NCBI GenBank assembly: GCA_943359425.1
Contig: CALRHN010000039.1
Coordinates: 1-5,030, forward strand
Direction: 5' to 3'
DNA: 5,030 nucleotides
Source: Candidatus Nomurabacteria bacterium
Lineage (GTDB): Bacteria; Patescibacteriota; Minisyncoccia; Phycocordibacterales; UBA9973
Positions 1 to 5,030 of the stretch are shown piece by piece; position 1 is the first letter of the stretch; every line of letters starts with the position of its first letter. A program made the position numbers and the translations under genes. The notes under the pieces were generated by a model. It made no database searches, was not told where the DNA came from, and saw only the letters and a program-made list of their open reading frames with translations.

Positions 1-96
1 GAATTTCAAGCAGCGATGGCGGAGCGGACATCGAAACTGGAAACTCACATCAAGGAATTGGAAGGGCAGGTCAACGCACTCAAAAAGAAATCATAA
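1..96 (+). CDS. C-terminal end of an unidentified protein, coiled-coil-like (partial)
   Basis: The reading frame is open from the first base of the window and ends at a TAA at 94-96, leaving 31 visible residues. They are strongly charged and helical in character, rich in Lys, Glu and Gln, with Leu/Ile/Val spaced in a rough heptad pattern (KLETHIKELEGQVNALKKK), so a coiled-coil C-terminus is likely. The 5' part lies outside the window, so no family can be assigned. It is on the same strand as the YggT-like gene 60 bases downstream and could share a transcript with it. That the frame is coding is inferred from the clean helical composition and the stop just before a non-coding AT-rich spacer. 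Confidence 0.6.
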   Translation, partial: EFQAAMAERTSKLETHIKELEGQVNALKKKS

Positions 97-156
97 CCCG
101 CAGCAAAGTTTTTTATTTATTAGCAGCATAATCTATCCCCTCGCGGGACAAAACAT
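97..156 (+). promoter_or_regulatory. Spacer with a possible promoter for the YggT-like gene
   Basis: This 60-base spacer is AT-rich in its first half, with a run of six T at 109-114. CATAAT at 127-132 matches the -10 consensus at five of six bases and would place a transcript start near 139, giving a leader of about 18 bases. No convincing -35 box is seen at the right distance. GGGA at 145-148, about 8 bases before the ATG, is the only ribosome-binding-like element and is weak. The assignment is tentative. Confidence 0.25.
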
Positions 157-516
157 ATGGACTCATTCAACTCACCGACAACGAAACCTCTCTATCGCGG
201 CACGCAAATCGTCTGGTATATTCTCGGTTTTATAGAAATAATTATAATGTTCAGATACGTTCTGAAATTCCTCGCGGCAAATCCAAGTGCGGGATTCACG
301 CACTTCATCTATAGCATTACGTACGTTTTCGCCGCGCCATTTCTCAATGTCTTTCACCTGACGTCGGTACAGGGCAGCATCTTCGAATGGACAACGCTTC
401 TCGCCATGCTCGTCTACTGGATCGTTGCAAGCGGCATCATCAAGCTCTTTCTCATGGGAAAGACCGTTTCGACTCCAGAAGCTGCAGTGAAAATGAATAA
501 AGAAGAAGCGAAGTAA
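157..516 (+). CDS. YggT-family integral membrane protein
   Basis: This 119-residue protein resembles the YggT family (Pfam YGGT), small membrane proteins of poorly defined role that have been linked in other bacteria to cell-envelope or division functions and osmotic tolerance. Two hydrophobic segments are visible, at about residues 16-40 (TQIVWYILGFIEIIIMFRYV) and 79-100 (TTLLAMLVYWIVASGIIKLF). Between them is an amphipathic aromatic stretch ending in AAPFLNVF, which corresponds to the conserved Pro-Phe region of the family. The N-terminal 15 residues are polar and the C-terminal tail (residues 101-119) is charged and Lys/Glu-rich, so both are probably cytoplasmic. The ATG at 157 is the first in frame after the spacer and leaves a short N-terminus before the first membrane helix. 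The next gene starts 22 bases after its stop. The family call comes from recognising the sequence; a specific function is not claimed. Confidence 0.75.
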   Translation: MDSFNSPTTKPLYRGTQIVWYILGFIEIIIMFRYVLKFLAANPSAGFTHFIYSITYVFAAPFLNVFHLTSVQGSIFEWTTLLAMLVYWIVASGIIKLFLMGKTVSTPEAAVKMNKEEAK

Positions 517-538
517 TTATTAATCTAGTACAAAAAAT

Positions 539-1798
539 ATGAAAAAAATCAACAAGAATTCCATAGCAAGCATGCTCGTTCTCTCCGCGCTCACCTTGGG
601 CATCTCACACAGTGCGCTCGCAGCGGGTCCTGCATCAGTAAACCTGTTATCAGCCGGCAGTTTTATCATTCTGGCAAAGACGGGAATCTCAACGACGGGA
701 ACGACGGCGATTGCCGGCGATATCGGAGTGAGCCCCGCCACGGCAACAGCCATCACCGGATTTGGATTGACTTTGTCCGCGGGAAGCTCGTATGCGACAT
801 CGCCTCTCGTTACGGGGAAAGTCTATGCGCCGACCTATGCGAGCCCGACTCCGGTTACTATGACGAATGCGATCAGCGATATGCAGAGCGCCTATACTGA
901 TGCGCAGGGAAGAACCGATCCGACAGCCACCGAACTCGGCGCGGGAAACATCGGCGGACTCACGATCGCTCCCGGTCTCTACAAATGGGGCACGGGCGTC
1001 ACCATCCCCTCAAACGTTACACTCTCCGGAGGCGAGAACGATGTCTGGATCTTCCAGATAGCGCAGACGCTCACCGTAAGTTCCGGTGCGCACGTCATAC
1101 TCTCGGGCGGCGCGCAGGCGGCGCATATTTTCTGGGTTGTTGCCGGACAGACAACGATCGGCACGACGGCGATATTCAACGGAAACATATTGGATCAAAC
1201 AGCGATCGTAATGAACACGGGCGCAACATTGCACGGGAGAGCCTTGGCACAGACCGCAGTGACGCTTGACTCGAACTCTGTCACCTTTCCTAACTTTGAG
1301 ACAGTGGTAGTAACTCCACCTCCTCCAGTCCCGCCGCCAACACCGACCCCTGCTCCTGCCATGTGCGAATATCCGGCTCCGCCACAGAGCTGTAGTTATG
1401 TGAATGGCTCGAGCTACAACACGACAACACACTGCGGCATGATCTTGAGCTGTCCGACTGGAGTAACTCCGGTTCAAAATAATCCGCCGGTGTATTCAAA
1501 CCCGATTGTCGGCGCATCAAATGTTTCTTCCGTTCTTATTTTCAGCAAGCTCGTCCGAACTATTGCAGTCAATCTCGGACAAGGCAGCCGCGACCCGAAT
1601 GTAAAAATCCTCCAGCAATTCCTGATATCACAAAACAAAGGCTCTGCCGCCGTGGCTTTGTCGGATGCGACGGCGACCGGCTATTTCGGTGTCCTGACCC
1701 GCGCCGCACTCGCTGAATTTCAGGCAAGTGTCGGGATCAGTCCCGCTCTCGGAAATTTCGGACCAATCACCCGCGCATACGTTAGTGCGAATTATTAA
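539..1798 (+). CDS. Secreted DUF3494 (ice-binding-like) protein with C-terminal peptidoglycan-binding domain
   Basis: This 419-residue exported protein has four visible parts. Residues 1-28 form a Sec signal peptide: a Lys-rich start, a hydrophobic core (SMLVLSALTLGI) and an ALA cleavage motif at 26-28. Residues ~34-251 match DUF3494, the beta-solenoid fold that includes ice-binding proteins, from LLSAGSFIILAKTGIS through AGDIGVSP, APGLYKWGTG, DVWIFQIAQTL and HIFWVVAGQTTIG to GRALAQTAVTLDSNSVTFP. Residues ~258-274 are a Pro/Thr-rich linker, followed by a segment with four cysteines (276, 285, 299, 305). Residues ~345-416 form a PG_binding_1 repeat (GSRDPNVKILQQFL, TGYFGVLTRAALAEFQ, GNFGPITRAYV), which would tether the protein to cell wall. 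DUF3494 members include ice-binding proteins and adhesins; which applies here cannot be read from sequence. The start at 539 gives a textbook signal peptide, but no Shine-Dalgarno sequence precedes it. The 3' end nearly abuts the stop of convergent murB. Confidence 0.88.
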   Translation: MKKINKNSIASMLVLSALTLGISHSALAAGPASVNLLSAGSFIILAKTGISTTGTTAIAGDIGVSPATATAITGFGLTLSAGSSYATSPLVTGKVYAPTYASPTPVTMTNAISDMQSAYTDAQGRTDPTATELGAGNIGGLTIAPGLYKWGTGVTIPSNVTLSGGENDVWIFQIAQTLTVSSGAHVILSGGAQAAHIFWVVAGQTTIGTTAIFNGNILDQTAIVMNTGATLHGRALAQTAVTLDSNSVTFPNFETVVVTPPPPVPPPTPTPAPAMCEYPAPPQSCSYVNGSSYNTTTHCGMILSCPTGVTPVQNNPPVYSNPIVGASNVSSVLIFSKLVRTIAVNLGQGSRDPNVKILQQFLISQNKGSAAVALSDATATGYFGVLTRAALAEFQASVGISPALGNFGPITRAYVSANY

Positions 1799-1803
1799 AT
1801 CCT

Positions 1804-2847
1804 CTACGATTTTGCCTTGGCCTTTTGGATGATTATCGGCTCGGGTTCTATCTCGATGCCGAAAGTGTTTTTGACTTGTTCTTGGATGAAACGGACGAGT
1901 TTGAGTAATTCTTCCTGCGTCGCTCCGCCGGTATTGACGATGACGAGAGCGTTATTGGGATAGAGCAGGAGCCGGCCGAATTTCTTGCCCTTCAGTCCGA
2001 GCGTATCGATGAGCCAGCCCGCGCCGATCTTGACCTTTGTTTTTGAGACAGGAAAGGCGACGATATTGGGAAAATTCTTCTCCAGTTTTTTGTGATGCAC
2101 ACTCGTGACGAACGGATTCTTGAAGAATGATCCGACAGAGGCGATATCGCGCGGATCGGGCAGTTTGCTCGCGCGGATGGCGATGATGGCTTCGCGTATC
2201 TGTCCCAGAGTCGGCTTCGCAATTCCCTTCTCGATAAAATACTTCTTCACTCCCGGATAGTCGGGAGCTGCAGGATTCCGTCGCGAGAGTTTGAGCACGA
2301 GCGAGGTGATAATGTATTTTCCTTTTGCCTCTCGCTTAAAAATGCTGTCGCGATAGCCGAACTTGCAGTCCTTGTTCTTGAACGTCCGCATCTTCCCTGT
2401 TTTGATATCGAATGCTTCGAGCGAGACAAGGACGTCTTTCGTCTCGGCACCGTATGCGCCGACATTCTGTATGGGCGTGGCGCCTGCCGTTCCGGGAATA
2501 GCCGAGAGCGCTTCGAGGCCCGAGAGGCCGAGCTTGACCGTCCGTGCGACGATGCCGTCCCAATTCTCTCCCGCGCCGACTTCGATATTCGCCGAAGTCT
2601 TATTCTCGGAAATAATTTTGAACCCTTTGACCTCGATCTTGAGAACGAGCCCGCGGAGCGTTCCGCCGCTGGGGAATATGGTATTCGACCCTCCGCCGAG
2701 GACGATGACGGCGAGGCCCTTTTTCTGCGCGAAATGATAAGCCTTTTTCAGGTCGGCGACGCTTTTCGCCCGGGCGAAATAGCGGGCAAAGCCTCCCATC
2801 CGGAAGGTCGTGTGTCGCGCGATATTCACATCCTCCTCTATCTGCAT
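1804..2847 (-). CDS. murB: UDP-N-acetylenolpyruvoylglucosamine reductase MurB
   Basis: MurB is the cytoplasmic FAD enzyme that uses NADPH to reduce UDP-GlcNAc-enolpyruvate to UDP-MurNAc, the second step of peptidoglycan precursor synthesis. The 347-residue protein is full length (E. coli MurB is 342). Visible landmarks are HTTFRMGG (12-19), the FAD-binding GGGSN (51-55), GLEALSAIPGTAGATPIQNVGAYGAE (starting at 110), and CKFGYRDSIFK (161-171), whose Arg166 matches the catalytic Arg. VGSFFKNP (238-245) contains Ser240, the likely proton donor; then come AGWLID (276-281) and IEIEPEP (331-337), where Glu334 matches the catalytic Glu. The YRxS loop and the GSFFKNP context place it with E. coli-like (type I) MurB. 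The ATG at 2847-2845 gives the expected N-terminus but has no upstream Shine-Dalgarno; GAGGAGG lies inside codons 4-6 instead. It is divergent from the MurA fusion across 29 bases and convergent with the DUF3494 gene. Confidence 0.97.
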   Translation of the reverse strand: MQIEEDVNIARHTTFRMGGFARYFARAKSVADLKKAYHFAQKKGLAVIVLGGGSNTIFPSGGTLRGLVLKIEVKGFKIISENKTSANIEVGAGENWDGIVARTVKLGLSGLEALSAIPGTAGATPIQNVGAYGAETKDVLVSLEAFDIKTGKMRTFKNKDCKFGYRDSIFKREAKGKYIITSLVLKLSRRNPAAPDYPGVKKYFIEKGIAKPTLGQIREAIIAIRASKLPDPRDIASVGSFFKNPFVTSVHHKKLEKNFPNIVAFPVSKTKVKIGAGWLIDTLGLKGKKFGRLLLYPNNALVIVNTGGATQEELLKLVRFIQEQVKNTFGIEIEPEPIIIQKAKAKS

Positions 2848-2859
2848 ACTTGCAAGTAT
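2846..2859. promoter_or_regulatory. 14-bp perfect palindrome, candidate operator overlapping the murB start
   Basis: ATACTTGCAAGTAT reads identically on both strands. It covers the first two bases of the murB start codon (2847-2846) and most of the murB-side half of the intergenic region. TTGCAA at 2850-2855 matches the -35 consensus at four of six bases, although it sits only 15 bases before TATAAA at 2871-2876. A dyad of this size in a 29-base divergent spacer, next to a gene encoding an XRE-type helix-turn-helix, is a natural candidate operator. Binding by the neighbouring protein is inference. Confidence 0.55.
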
Positions 2860-2876
2860 ATCATATATGATATAAA
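2848..2876. promoter_or_regulatory. Divergent murB / HTH-murA promoter region
   Basis: These 29 bases are all that separates the two divergent start codons, so both promoters must lie here and extend into coding sequence. For the + strand gene, TATAAA (2871-2876) would start transcription near 2883, just before an in-frame ATG at 2886; TATGAT (2866-2871) would start it near the ATG at 2877. For murB on the - strand, TATGAT (2865-2860) or TATACT (2860-2855) would start transcription within a few bases of the ATG at 2847. Every option gives very short or leaderless mRNAs, consistent with the missing Shine-Dalgarno sequences. The -35 matches are weak and the exact boxes are uncertain. Confidence 0.6.
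2857..2874. promoter_or_regulatory. 18-bp perfect palindrome, candidate operator over both -10 regions
   Basis: TATATCATATATGATATA is identical to its reverse complement and ends two bases before the ATG at 2877. It contains a TATGAT hexamer on each strand, so a protein bound here would cover the likely -10 elements of both divergent genes. It shares three bases with the 14-bp palindrome; the two dyad centres are 13 bases apart. Because it is AT-rich, part of the symmetry could come by chance, but the symmetric C/G pair and full 18-bp length make this less likely. Confidence 0.55.
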
Positions 2877-4409
2877 ATGTGGAACATGAATACGATCAAG
2901 GAGAGCGAACAGGAGAAGATCGGCTACCTCATCCGGACGCTGCGCGAATCGCGCGGACTCACGCAGGGAGAACTGGCGAAGGCCCTGAAGACCTCGCAGA
3001 GCGCCGTCGCACGCATGGAGAACGGCGATCAGAATTTCACCATGGACCAGTTGAGTCGTGTGAGCACGGTGCTCGACCGCAAGATTCTCTCCATCTCCGA
3101 CTCTATTGATTTTGAAGTGAAGGGCGGCAAGAAATTGCACGGTTCTATCGCGACGAATTTCTCCAAGAACGGCGCCGTCGCTCTCATTCCCGCCGCACTC
3201 ATCAATCAAGGCACGACGATATTGCACGGCATCCCTCGTATCGAAGAAGTGAATCGCCTATCCGAAGTCCTCGCCGAGATCGGCGTCGGCATCAAATGGA
3301 TCGGCCAGAACTCCGTCGAGATAACTCCGCCGAAAGAATGGAATCTGAAGAAACTCGCCGGCAATTCCATCCGCAAGATCCGCGTCGGACTCTATCTTTT
3401 CGGCGCGCTCGGCAAACATTTGAAGGCTTTCGACTTGCCACACTCCGGCGGCTGCAAGATGGGCAAACGCACTATCGCCGCACAGGAATACGCCCTCGCC
3501 GCCCTCGGTTTGAAAATAAAAACTGACGAGAACGTCTACCACGTCTCGAGCAAGAAACTCGGAGGCGCTGACATCACGCTCTATGAGTCGAGCGATATGG
3601 GCGCTATCAATACCCTCCTCCTTGCTGCGCAGATCCCCGAGAAGACGATCATCCGTTTCGCTCCGCCGAACTATCAGGTGCAGGAAGTCTGTTTCTTTCT
3701 CGAGAAACTGGGCGTGAAGATCGACGGCATCGGTACTTCGACGCTCACCGTCATGGGCCTGCCGAAGATCGCGCAGAAGATCGAATACCACAACAGCGAA
3801 GACCCGATCGAAGCGATGATGTTCCTCTCTGCCGGCATCGTTACGAATTCGACGCTCACGGTCACCCGCGCGCCGATCGACTTCCTCCGCCTCGAATTGC
3901 TCAAACTCGAAAAAATGGGGCTCAAGTACAAGATGAGCAAGGTCTACAAATCCTACAACGGCCGCACGGACCTCGTCGACATCACCGTCTCCCCTTCGAC
4001 GCTCCGCGCCCTGCCCGACAAGATCCATTCACAGCCATATCCGGGCATTAACGTCGACAACCTGCCCTTCTTCGTCCCCATCGCCACACAGGCCAAGGGC
4101 ACGACGCTCGTCCACGACTGGATGTGGGAGAATCGCGCCATTTATTTCACCGAACTGAATCGTCTCGGAGCGAAAGTCACGCTTGCCGATCCGCACCGTG
4201 CATTCATCGAAGGCCCGACGAAGTTGAAAGGCGCCCAAGTCGTCTGCCCTCCCGCCCTTCGCCCTGCCATGATCATTCTCATCGCCATGCTCGCCGCCGA
4301 AGGTACGTCCACCCTGCGCAATATTTATTCCATCGCCCGCGGCTATGAAGACGTCGCACTCCGTCTGAACTCTATCGGCGCCGATATCAAGGTCATGCGC
4401 GGCATATAG
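2877..4409 (+). CDS. murA: XRE-type helix-turn-helix fused to UDP-N-acetylglucosamine 1-carboxyvinyltransferase (MurA)
   Basis: MurA transfers enolpyruvate from phosphoenolpyruvate to UDP-GlcNAc, the first committed step of peptidoglycan synthesis, in the cytoplasm. This protein has 510 residues against about 419 in E. coli; the excess is mostly an N-terminal Cro/C1 (XRE) helix-turn-helix at ~15-70 (IGYLIRTLRESRGLTQGELA, TSQSAVARMENG). Residues ~79-510 are a complete MurA. By alignment from memory with the E. coli enzyme, the key residues are kept: Lys97-Asn98 (K22-N23), Arg169 (R91), the PEP-reactive Cys193 in SGGCKMGKR (C115), Arg198 (R120), Asp394 (D305), Arg420 in ENR (R331), Arg462 (R371) and Arg488 in ARGYE (R397). 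It therefore looks active. Cys rather than Asp at 193 predicts fosfomycin sensitivity. The start may be ATG 2877 or ATG 2886 (Met4); neither has a Shine-Dalgarno. The gene is divergent from murB across two palindromes and is followed 2 bases later by tsaD. The fused domain suggests it could regulate its own promoter; that is inference. Confidence 0.94.
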   Translation: MWNMNTIKESEQEKIGYLIRTLRESRGLTQGELAKALKTSQSAVARMENGDQNFTMDQLSRVSTVLDRKILSISDSIDFEVKGGKKLHGSIATNFSKNGAVALIPAALINQGTTILHGIPRIEEVNRLSEVLAEIGVGIKWIGQNSVEITPPKEWNLKKLAGNSIRKIRVGLYLFGALGKHLKAFDLPHSGGCKMGKRTIAAQEYALAALGLKIKTDENVYHVSSKKLGGADITLYESSDMGAINTLLLAAQIPEKTIIRFAPPNYQVQEVCFFLEKLGVKIDGIGTSTLTVMGLPKIAQKIEYHNSEDPIEAMMFLSAGIVTNSTLTVTRAPIDFLRLELLKLEKMGLKYKMSKVYKSYNGRTDLVDITVSPSTLRALPDKIHSQPYPGINVDNLPFFVPIATQAKGTTLVHDWMWENRAIYFTELNRLGAKVTLADPHRAFIEGPTKLKGAQVVCPPALRPAMIILIAMLAAEGTSTLRNIYSIARGYEDVALRLNSIGADIKVMRGI

Positions 4410-4411
4410 TC

Positions 4412-5030
4412 ATGAAGATACTCTCGATCGAAACATCCTGCGACGAGACATCGCTCGCCGTCCTCGAAGTCACCGGTACAAAGACTGCGCCGAAATTCAA
4501 AGTCCTCGCCCACCAGATCGCATCCCAAGCCGCCATGCATGAACAGTATGGCGGTGTCTTCCCTGCAATGGCAAAGCGTGCACACGCGAAAAACCTGATT
4601 CCCCTCTTCAAGAAAACATTGAAAGAGGCAGGTTTTTCGATTTCAAAATTGAAAAATCAAAATGAAAAATTTGAATCAAAAACAGCCAAAAAAATTAAAA
4701 ATATCCTCGAGAAACACGAACAAGAACTGCTCGAACAATTCGTAAAAGAGATTCCGAAATTTAAAAAACCGGACATCGACGCCATCGCCGTCACCGTCGG
4801 CCCCGGACTCGAGCCTGCGCTCTGGGTCGGCATCAACTTCGCCCGCGCTCTCGCCGCCGCCTACGACCTCCCCATCGTTCCCGTGAATCACATGGAAGGC
4901 CATTTCTTCTCCATACTTCCGCAAAAGGACAAGAAAACTTTCGATATGAAGGCGCTCAAATATCCGGCACTCTCTCTCCTCGTCTCCGGCGGACACACGG
5001 AAATAGTTCTCTCGAAATCTTTGGGCAAAT
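4412..5030 (+). CDS. tsaD: tRNA N6-adenosine threonylcarbamoyltransferase TsaD (5' part, cut by window end)
   Basis: TsaD transfers the threonylcarbamoyl group from threonylcarbamoyl-AMP to adenosine 37 of ANN-decoding tRNAs, working with TsaB and TsaE. The 206 visible residues are about 60% of a usual ~340-residue protein. They show the ASKHA nucleotide-fold start KILSIETSCDETSLAVL (2-18), HQIASQAAMHEQYGGVFPAM (34-53), AVTVGPGLEPALWVGI (126-141), the metal-binding NHMEGH (159-164; His160 and His164) and LLVSGGHTEIVL (189-200). Between GF (74-75) and DIDAIAV (121-127) there is an unusual Lys/Glu/Asn-rich segment of about 45 residues where E. coli has only around ten. Its codons are much more AT-rich than the flanks. 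The ATG at 4412 follows the murA stop by 2 bases with no Shine-Dalgarno, so translation is probably coupled to murA. The 3' end lies outside the window. Confidence 0.96.
   Translation, partial: MKILSIETSCDETSLAVLEVTGTKTAPKFKVLAHQIASQAAMHEQYGGVFPAMAKRAHAKNLIPLFKKTLKEAGFSISKLKNQNEKFESKTAKKIKNILEKHEQELLEQFVKEIPKFKKPDIDAIAVTVGPGLEPALWVGINFARALAAAYDLPIVPVNHMEGHFFSILPQKDKKTFDMKALKYPALSLLVSGGHTEIVLSKSLGK
4643..4669. repeat. AT-rich imperfect tandem repeat inside tsaD
   Basis: Two adjacent copies, TCAAAATTGAAAAA (4643-4656) and TCAAAATGAAAAA (4657-4669), differ by one T. They are followed by a related A-rich stretch to about 4705. The repeat lies within the Lys/Asn-rich insertion of TsaD and does not break the reading frame. 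Similar A/T-rich motifs are often seen between genes in Patescibacteria genomes, so it may be an expanded or inserted intergenic-type repeat that became coding; that origin is inference. Confidence 0.5.

Noticed and set aside
97..120. T-run at 109-114 as a terminator for the upstream gene
   Set aside because: No stem-forming sequence precedes the T-run, so an intrinsic terminator is not supported.
136..148. TCCC/GGGA mini-hairpin in the leader of the YggT-like gene
   Set aside because: A 4-bp stem with a 5-base loop could hide the weak GGGA ribosome-binding element, but such short stems are expected by chance.
1010..1477. 155-codon - strand open frame inside the DUF3494 gene
   Set aside because: The product is Arg- and Cys-rich without order or motif, and the opposite strand encodes clear DUF3494 and linker sequence.
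1774..1789. Possible terminator hairpin between the DUF3494 gene and murB
   Set aside because: Only a 4-bp stem (CGCA/TGCG) with an 8-base loop and no T-run follows, and it lies within coding sequence. It is too weak to call; the 5-base convergent spacer has no room for a normal terminator.
2829..2838. Start-stop minimal frame (ATG TGA) after GAGGAGG on the - strand inside murB
   Set aside because: The ATG directly abuts the purine run with no spacing, so initiation there is unlikely; the sequence is explained by murB codons Glu-Glu-Asp-Val.
2838..3227. 129-codon - strand open frame across the murB/murA spacer
   Set aside because: It overlaps the murB start and runs antisense to the helix-turn-helix domain. 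It shows no domain, and its presence is explained by the composition of the opposite strand.
3258..4028. 256-codon open frame on the - strand inside the MurA fusion
   Set aside because: Its translation is a low-complexity mix rich in Asp, Glu, Arg and Val with no recognisable motif. It lies wholly opposite a gene with all MurA landmarks, so it is a by-product of that gene's codon use.

Overview
The window looks like chromosomal sequence from a small-genome bacterium of the Candidate Phyla Radiation (Patescibacteria, probably a Parcubacteria-type lineage). This is inferred from gene content, not from a marker gene. The clues are a short YggT-like membrane protein, a secreted DUF3494 protein with a C-terminal peptidoglycan-binding repeat and a four-cysteine linker, a MurA with an extra N-terminal helix-turn-helix, and a TsaD with the GPGLEPALWVGI signature and a Lys-rich insertion. 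Base composition is moderate (roughly half G+C by eye). Tryptophan is read from TGG and no gene needs TGA recoding, so the standard bacterial code fits. No RNA gene, transposon, integrase, CRISPR array or phage gene is visible.

Layout: the 3' end of an unidentified gene (1-96, + strand) is followed by a 60-base spacer. Next come a YggT-family membrane protein (157-516, +) and a secreted two-domain surface protein (539-1798, +). The latter converges on murB (1804-2847, - strand) with only 5 bases between the stop codons. murB is divergent from a helix-turn-helix/MurA fusion (2877-4409, +), with a 29-base shared intergenic region. The fusion gene is followed after 2 bases by tsaD (4412 onward, +), which runs off the end of the window. 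There is no gene-free stretch longer than 60 bases.

Functionally, MurA and MurB catalyse the two consecutive steps that turn UDP-GlcNAc into UDP-MurNAc, the first committed part of peptidoglycan synthesis. Here they are transcribed back to back. The most interesting point is that this MurA, with its catalytic Cys, Lys, Arg and Asp residues intact, has an XRE-type DNA-binding domain at its N-terminus. The tiny intergenic region between murA and murB is almost entirely made of two overlapping perfect palindromes (14 bp and 18 bp). A simple reading is a self-contained metabolic switch: a cell-wall enzyme that may bind its own divergent promoter and adjust murA and murB (and the coupled tsaD) to precursor supply. 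The fusion and the palindromes are seen directly; the regulatory circuit is inference.
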